A DNA stretch of 64,000 nt from Cymbidium sinense (taxonomy: Eukaryota; Streptophyta; Magnoliopsida; Asparagales; Orchidaceae): positions 25,592,148-25,656,147 of the forward strand of contig CM038222.1 in assembly GCA_021442155.1 (NCBI GenBank). The letters run 5' to 3'. The stretch's first letter is position 1. Each line of letters starts with the position of its first letter. Under the pieces are notes generated by a model. The model saw only the letters and a list, made by a program, of their open reading frames with translations. It was not told the origin of the DNA and did not search any database. Of the stretch, positions 60,029 to 64,000 are shown in pieces. The position numbers and the translations under genes were made by a program.

Positions 60029-60265
60029 TTTTTTTAGAGAACAAATTTATTCAATATTCTTCTTTATTTCATCAACCAAGTAACAAAGTTTTCTAAGACA
60101 TTTGACAGATTTATTTAAATCATTAGTTATTATTTTTATATAGGTTTAGTAGTTATCAGATTTTTTTTTTTATTTATTTATTGGATCCACCATCATTATT
60201 TTACCACCACTATTTGTAAGCTCCTTTTTATAACCACCATTCCATTATATCCAACAACACCTAGT
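60029..60265 (-). pseudogene. GRP7-like retrocopy I (minus strand, heavily eroded)
   Basis: Only patches remain: the 3' end with poly(A) (60029-60105, GTTGATGAAATAAAGAAGAA on the minus strand), a GGTGGATCC segment near 60182, and glycine-rich traces (GGTGTTGTTGGATATAATGG, minus strand) near 60240-60265. Between them TTTA-type satellite text has replaced most of the 3'UTR and coding part. This suggests that satellite sequence is overwriting a GRP copy. Confidence 0.65.
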
Positions 60266-62676
60266 TTAATCATTATTTTTATTTAAAATTTAGATTAAGT
60301 TTATTATTAGGTTTTTATTTAGTTTAGTTTATTATTTTAGGTTTTTTTATTTTTTATTTAGTTATTTTAGGTTATGTGGGTTTGGGGTTTAGTTTTTTAT
60401 TTAGGTTTAGGTTTTATATTTTATATTATTTAGGTTTGTGGTTTATTTTATAGTTTTATTTTAGTTATTTTTGGATTTAGTTTTAGGTAGGTTTAGGGTT
60501 TAGGTTTGGTTTTGGGGGTTTAGATTTTAGGGTTTAGGTTTTTTTTAAATTAAGTAAATCAGTAGCTTTATTTAGTTTATTTTTATTTTAGTTTATTTTA
60601 TTTTATTTTTCTTTTTTTATTTATTTTATTTATATTTTATTTAGTTTAATTTTTATTTTATTTTTTATTTTTTATTTTTATGTTTTATTTTTTTATTTTA
60701 TTTAGTTTAGTTTATTTATTTTAGGTTTATTTTATTTTTAGTTTAGATTTTTTATTTTAGTTTATTTTATAGGTTTTTTTTTTAAGTTGAGTATTATTTT
60801 TATTTTATTTTTAAGGTTTAGTTTATTTTATTTATTTTAGGTTTATTTATTTATTATTTTAGGTTTAGGTTTTAGGTTTTTATTTTAGTTTATTTTTAGG
60901 TTTTATTTTAGTTTAGTTTTTTTTTTATTTATTTTATTTATTTAGTTTAGGTTTAGTTTTTTACTTTAGTTTAGGTTTAGGTTTTGTTTATTTTAATTTA
61001 GTTTATTTTAGTTTAGATTTAGGTTTATTTTATTTTTTTATTTTATTTTATATTTTAGTTTTTTTTTTTTAGTTTATTTTTTTATTTTATTATTAAATTA
61101 TTTTATTTTTAAGTTTATTTTTAGATTTAGATTTTATTTAGTTTTATTATTTTATTTTATTTTTATTTTAGTTTTATTTATTATATACATTTTGTGTTTA
61201 TTTAATTTAGTTTTATTTTTTTATGTTTATTTTATTTTAAGTTTATTATTATTTGTTTTATTATTTTTCTTTTTTTATTTTTTTATTTTATTTAGTTTAG
61301 TTTAAGTTTTAGTTTATATTTTATGTTTTATTTTATTTTATTTTATTTATATTTTTATTTATTTTATTTTATATTTTATTTTTATTTTATTTTTATTTTT
61401 AGGTTTTAGAGAGTTTTTTTGTTAGTTGGTTAGGGTGCAGGGTAGGGTTTATGATTTATGTGGTGTTTAGATTTAGGTCAGTTGAGGATAGGTTAGGGTT
61501 AGGTTGTGGATTTAGGGTTTAAGTGTAGGGTTCATAGAGTGGTGGTTAATTAGGAGTGGTTGGGGGTTTATTAGTTGCAGGTTAGTGGTTTAGGTAGTTA
61601 GGTTTATGTTTTAGGTTTAGATTATGGTTTAGGCCTAGGATTGTAGGTTTATGGTAGTTTTAGGGTTTAGGTTTAGAGTTTAGGGTTTAGGGTTTAGGGT
61701 TAGGTTTATTAGTATTTTTATTTTATTTTTTTAATTTAAGTAAACTCTTTGGTTTAGTTATTTATTTATTTTTTCTTTATTTTAGTTTATTTTATTTTTT
61801 ATTTAGGTTTAATTTTATTTTATTTAGTTTTTTATTTATTTTTTAGTTTATTTATTTTAGTTTATGTTTTATTTTATTTTATTTTAGATTTAGGTTTAGC
61901 TTTATCTTTTTTTTTAGTTTATTTTTATAATATTTTTTTATGTTTAGGTTTATTTTTTTATTTTAGGTTAGGTTTAGGTTTTATTTTATTTCTTAAGGTT
62001 TATTTTAGGTTCTATTTTTAATTTAGGTTTAGTTTTATTTTAGTTTATTTTTATTTTATTTAGGGTTTAGGTTTAGGTTAGTTTATTTAGGTTTAGTATA
62101 TGTTTTTTTATTTTATTTTATGTTTAGGTTTATTTTTTTATTTATTTTTTTATTTCTTTTTTTTTTTTTTTAGGTTTGATTTTTATTTATTTTAGGTTTT
62201 ATTTATAGGTTTATTTTATTTTTGGTTTTATTAGATTTTATTTCATTTTTTTTATTTTAGGTTTATTTTATATTTATTTTAGGTTTACTTTTATTTTATT
62301 TTTATTTTTAGTTTATAGGTTTTATTTATTTTTATTTTAGTTTTTTTATATTTTTATTATATTTTCTTTTTAGTTTAGGTTATAGTTTATGTTTTTATTT
62401 TTATTTTTTTATTTTTGTTTAGGTTTGTTTTATATTTTATTTATTTAGGTTTTAGTTTTAGCTTTTTTTTTAGGTTTATGGTTTAAGGTTTAGGTTTAGT
62501 TTATATTTTAGTTTAGGGTGTAGGGTTTAGGGTTTAGGTTTTATTTTTTTGGGTTTAGGTTTAGGTTTAGGTTTAGGGTTTAGGTTTTGGGGCTTAGTTT
62601 AGGGTTTAGGTTTGGGTTGGTTTATTAGTTGGGTTTAGTTTATTATTTTGTTTAGGGTTTAGGGTTTTGGTTTTGG

Positions 62677-63126
62677 TTTTTTTTAGAGAAATAGATTCAA
62701 CATTTCTTTTTTTTAATCAACCAAGTAACACACCAAGTTAAGTGACATAGATAAAAAATGGGAATTTATAGAGTTAATCAAAAACCCTAGATAGCTAGAA
62801 CTGTCTCTACTATAAGACACAGTTCCATAGGCAGCTGATCGAATTGATGGTTCTTTAGTTACTTCAGTTCCCATCAGAACCACCTCGACCACTTGAGTAG
62901 CGGGATCCACCATCATATTGTCGATCTCTCCCTCCACCACCACCATGGCTGTAACCTCCGTCACTCCTCCTGCCACCATAACCACTAGTGCTTTGACCAC
63001 CACCTCCATATCCATCAGCACCTCTAGATCCCCCACCACGACTACAATAACCACTGCCTTTTGCCTGCTGACATGACTGACAGCCTGGTGAATGATGTTC
63101 TTGCCATGAAGGTTCTGCCCATTCTT
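62677..63126 (-). pseudogene. GRP7-like retrocopy J (minus strand, best preserved)
   Basis: On the minus strand it begins AATGGGCAGAACCTTCATGG (NGQNLHG), continues KNII-HQAVSHVS, then after one frame change reads a continuous glycine-rich domain: GSGYCSRGGGSRGADGYGGG, then GQSTSGYGGRRSDGGYSHGG, then RDRQYDGGSRYSSGRGGSDG-N, with a TGA stop near 62865. The 3'UTR follows, with parts missing, to a poly(A) near 62677-62684. This gives the clearest view of the parental C-terminus: GGX repeats with Arg/Tyr, as in class IV glycine-rich RNA-binding proteins such as GRP7. The 113-codon frame at 62713-63054 is a shifted shadow frame. Confidence 0.88.
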
Positions 63127-64000
63127 AAGGTTTAGGTTTATTTTATTAATTTATTTAGTTACTTTAGGTTTAGGTTTAGAGTTTCAATTTTAGTGTTAAG
63201 GTTTAGGGTTTAAGTTTAGTTTAAGATTTAGGGTTAAGGCTGGTTTTTTTAGGGTTTAGGTTAATTGGGTTTATGGTTTATTAGGTTTAGGGTTTTAGGA
63301 TTTAGGTTTTTTTATGGTTTATGGTTAAGGTTTAGGTTTAGGTTTAGATTTAGGGTTTAGGTTTAGGTTTTGGGGTTTAGGGTTTAGGTTTAAGGTCAGG
63401 GTTTATGTTTTGTTTTAGGGTTTAGGTTTTTTTTAAATTAAGTAAACCGACAGTTTAGGTTTATTTAGTTTATTTAGTTTATTTTTATTTATTTTAGTTT
63501 ATTTTATTTTTTTTTATTTTATTTAGGTTATTTTTTATTTTTATTTAGTTTAATTTATTTATTTTAGCTTATTTATTTTAGTTTAGGTTTTTTTTTTTAG
63601 TTTATTTTTAGGTTTATTTTTATGTTTATTTTAGTTTAGTTTTATTTTTATTTTAGTTTTAGGTTTAGGTTTTATTTTTTTTATTTATTTAGGTTTTATT
63701 TTTTATTTTAGGTTTATTTTTTAGGTTTATTTTTTTTAGTTTTTAGTTTATTTTATTTATTTAATTTAGTTTAGGTTTGTTTATTTAGGTTTAGCTTATG
63801 TTTTATTCATTTTAGTTTAGTTTATTTTAGTTTAGGTTTAGGTTTTTTTTATTTTAGGTTTAAGTTTATTATTTTATTTATTTTTAGAGTTTTAGGTTTG
63901 TTTAGGGTTTTTTTAGGGTTTAGGGTTTAGGGTTTGTGCATTTTAGGTTTAAAGTTTAGGGTTTTAGGTTTATAGTTTAGGGTTTTATTTTAGGTTTAGG

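Larger units (their letters stand above)
58081..64000. repeat. Array D: the composite satellite in inverse orientation
   Basis: TTTAGGG-rich blocks (58105-58330, 58735-58960, 59395-59450, 61480-61710, 62500-62670, 63150-63430, 63895-64000) alternate with TTTATTTTA-type A+T-rich blocks. This is the reverse complement of arrays A-C. Boxes occur in reverse complement at 59451, 60547, 61733 and 63435. Three GRP copies lie on the minus strand. No other gene is visible. Several blocks (59000-59380, 59480-59930, 60560-61390, 61740-62470, 63450-63890) are pure TTTA/TTTTA text. Confidence 0.92.

Noticed and set aside
62713..63054. 113-codon minus-strand Val/Met-rich frame
   Set aside because: Shifted shadow of GRP copy J; the adjacent frame gives the recognisable GGX tail and its stop.
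1..64000. tRNA, rRNA, snoRNA and intact host protein genes
   Set aside because: None recognisable on either strand by motif or long open frame. A covariance-model search would be needed to be certain for small RNAs.

Overview
The window is plant nuclear DNA that looks like a subtelomeric or pericentromeric heterochromatic stretch. It is very A+T rich and contains no intact host gene, tRNA or rRNA that I can recognise. The plant assignment rests on Arabidopsis-type telomere repeats (CCCTAAA/TTTAGGG), two plant L1-type LINEs with a C-terminal RNase H, a Ty3/gypsy element of the Tat lineage with two RNase H regions, and decayed copies of a plant glycine-rich RNA-binding protein (GRP7-like) gene. 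I cannot name the species. The window opens directly in CCCTAAA repeats in the orientation expected for a left chromosome end.

Layout: (1) 1-5215, array A: alternating CCCTAAA blocks and A+T-rich blocks made of CTAAA/TAAA units, with one GRP copy. (2) 5216-28992, LINE-1, split by a nested 17-kb LTR retrotransposon (9827-26852) with about 5-kb LTRs and a GATAC target duplication on both sides. The nested element keeps only traces of a polyprotein and is a LARD-like, non-autonomous relative of the Tat element at 49.4 kb. (3) 28993-30940, array B, with one GRP copy and a CCCTAA (vertebrate-type) variant block. (4) 30941-38483, LINE-2, uninterrupted but broken by stops and frameshifts. (5) 38484-49311, array C, with five GRP copies; its last 6.4 kb is a higher-order repeat of about 3.1 kb that carries two GRP copies per unit. 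(6) 49312-49411, a gap of exactly 100 Ns. (7) 49412 to about 56290, a Tat-lineage Ty3/gypsy pseudo-element (PR, RT, RNH, second RNH, INT) with a repeat-rich 3' region. (8) 56.3-58.08 kb, A+T-rich non-coding DNA with diverged tandem units. (9) 58081-64000, array D: the same composite satellite in inverse orientation (TTTAGGG on the plus strand), with three more GRP copies on the minus strand.

The main observation is a composite satellite. A short conserved box (near CCTACNAGTTTACTTAATTT), a CCCTAAA block, a leader containing AGTAACTAAATAAATTA, a 5'-truncated GRP copy with its 3'UTR and poly(A), another telomere-like block and an A+T-rich block recur in the same order on both sides of the gap. 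Nothing here appears to work as a protein-coding pathway. The biology is repeat biology: a truncated host retrocopy spread inside telomere-like arrays, invaded by LINEs, which were in turn invaded by an LTR element.
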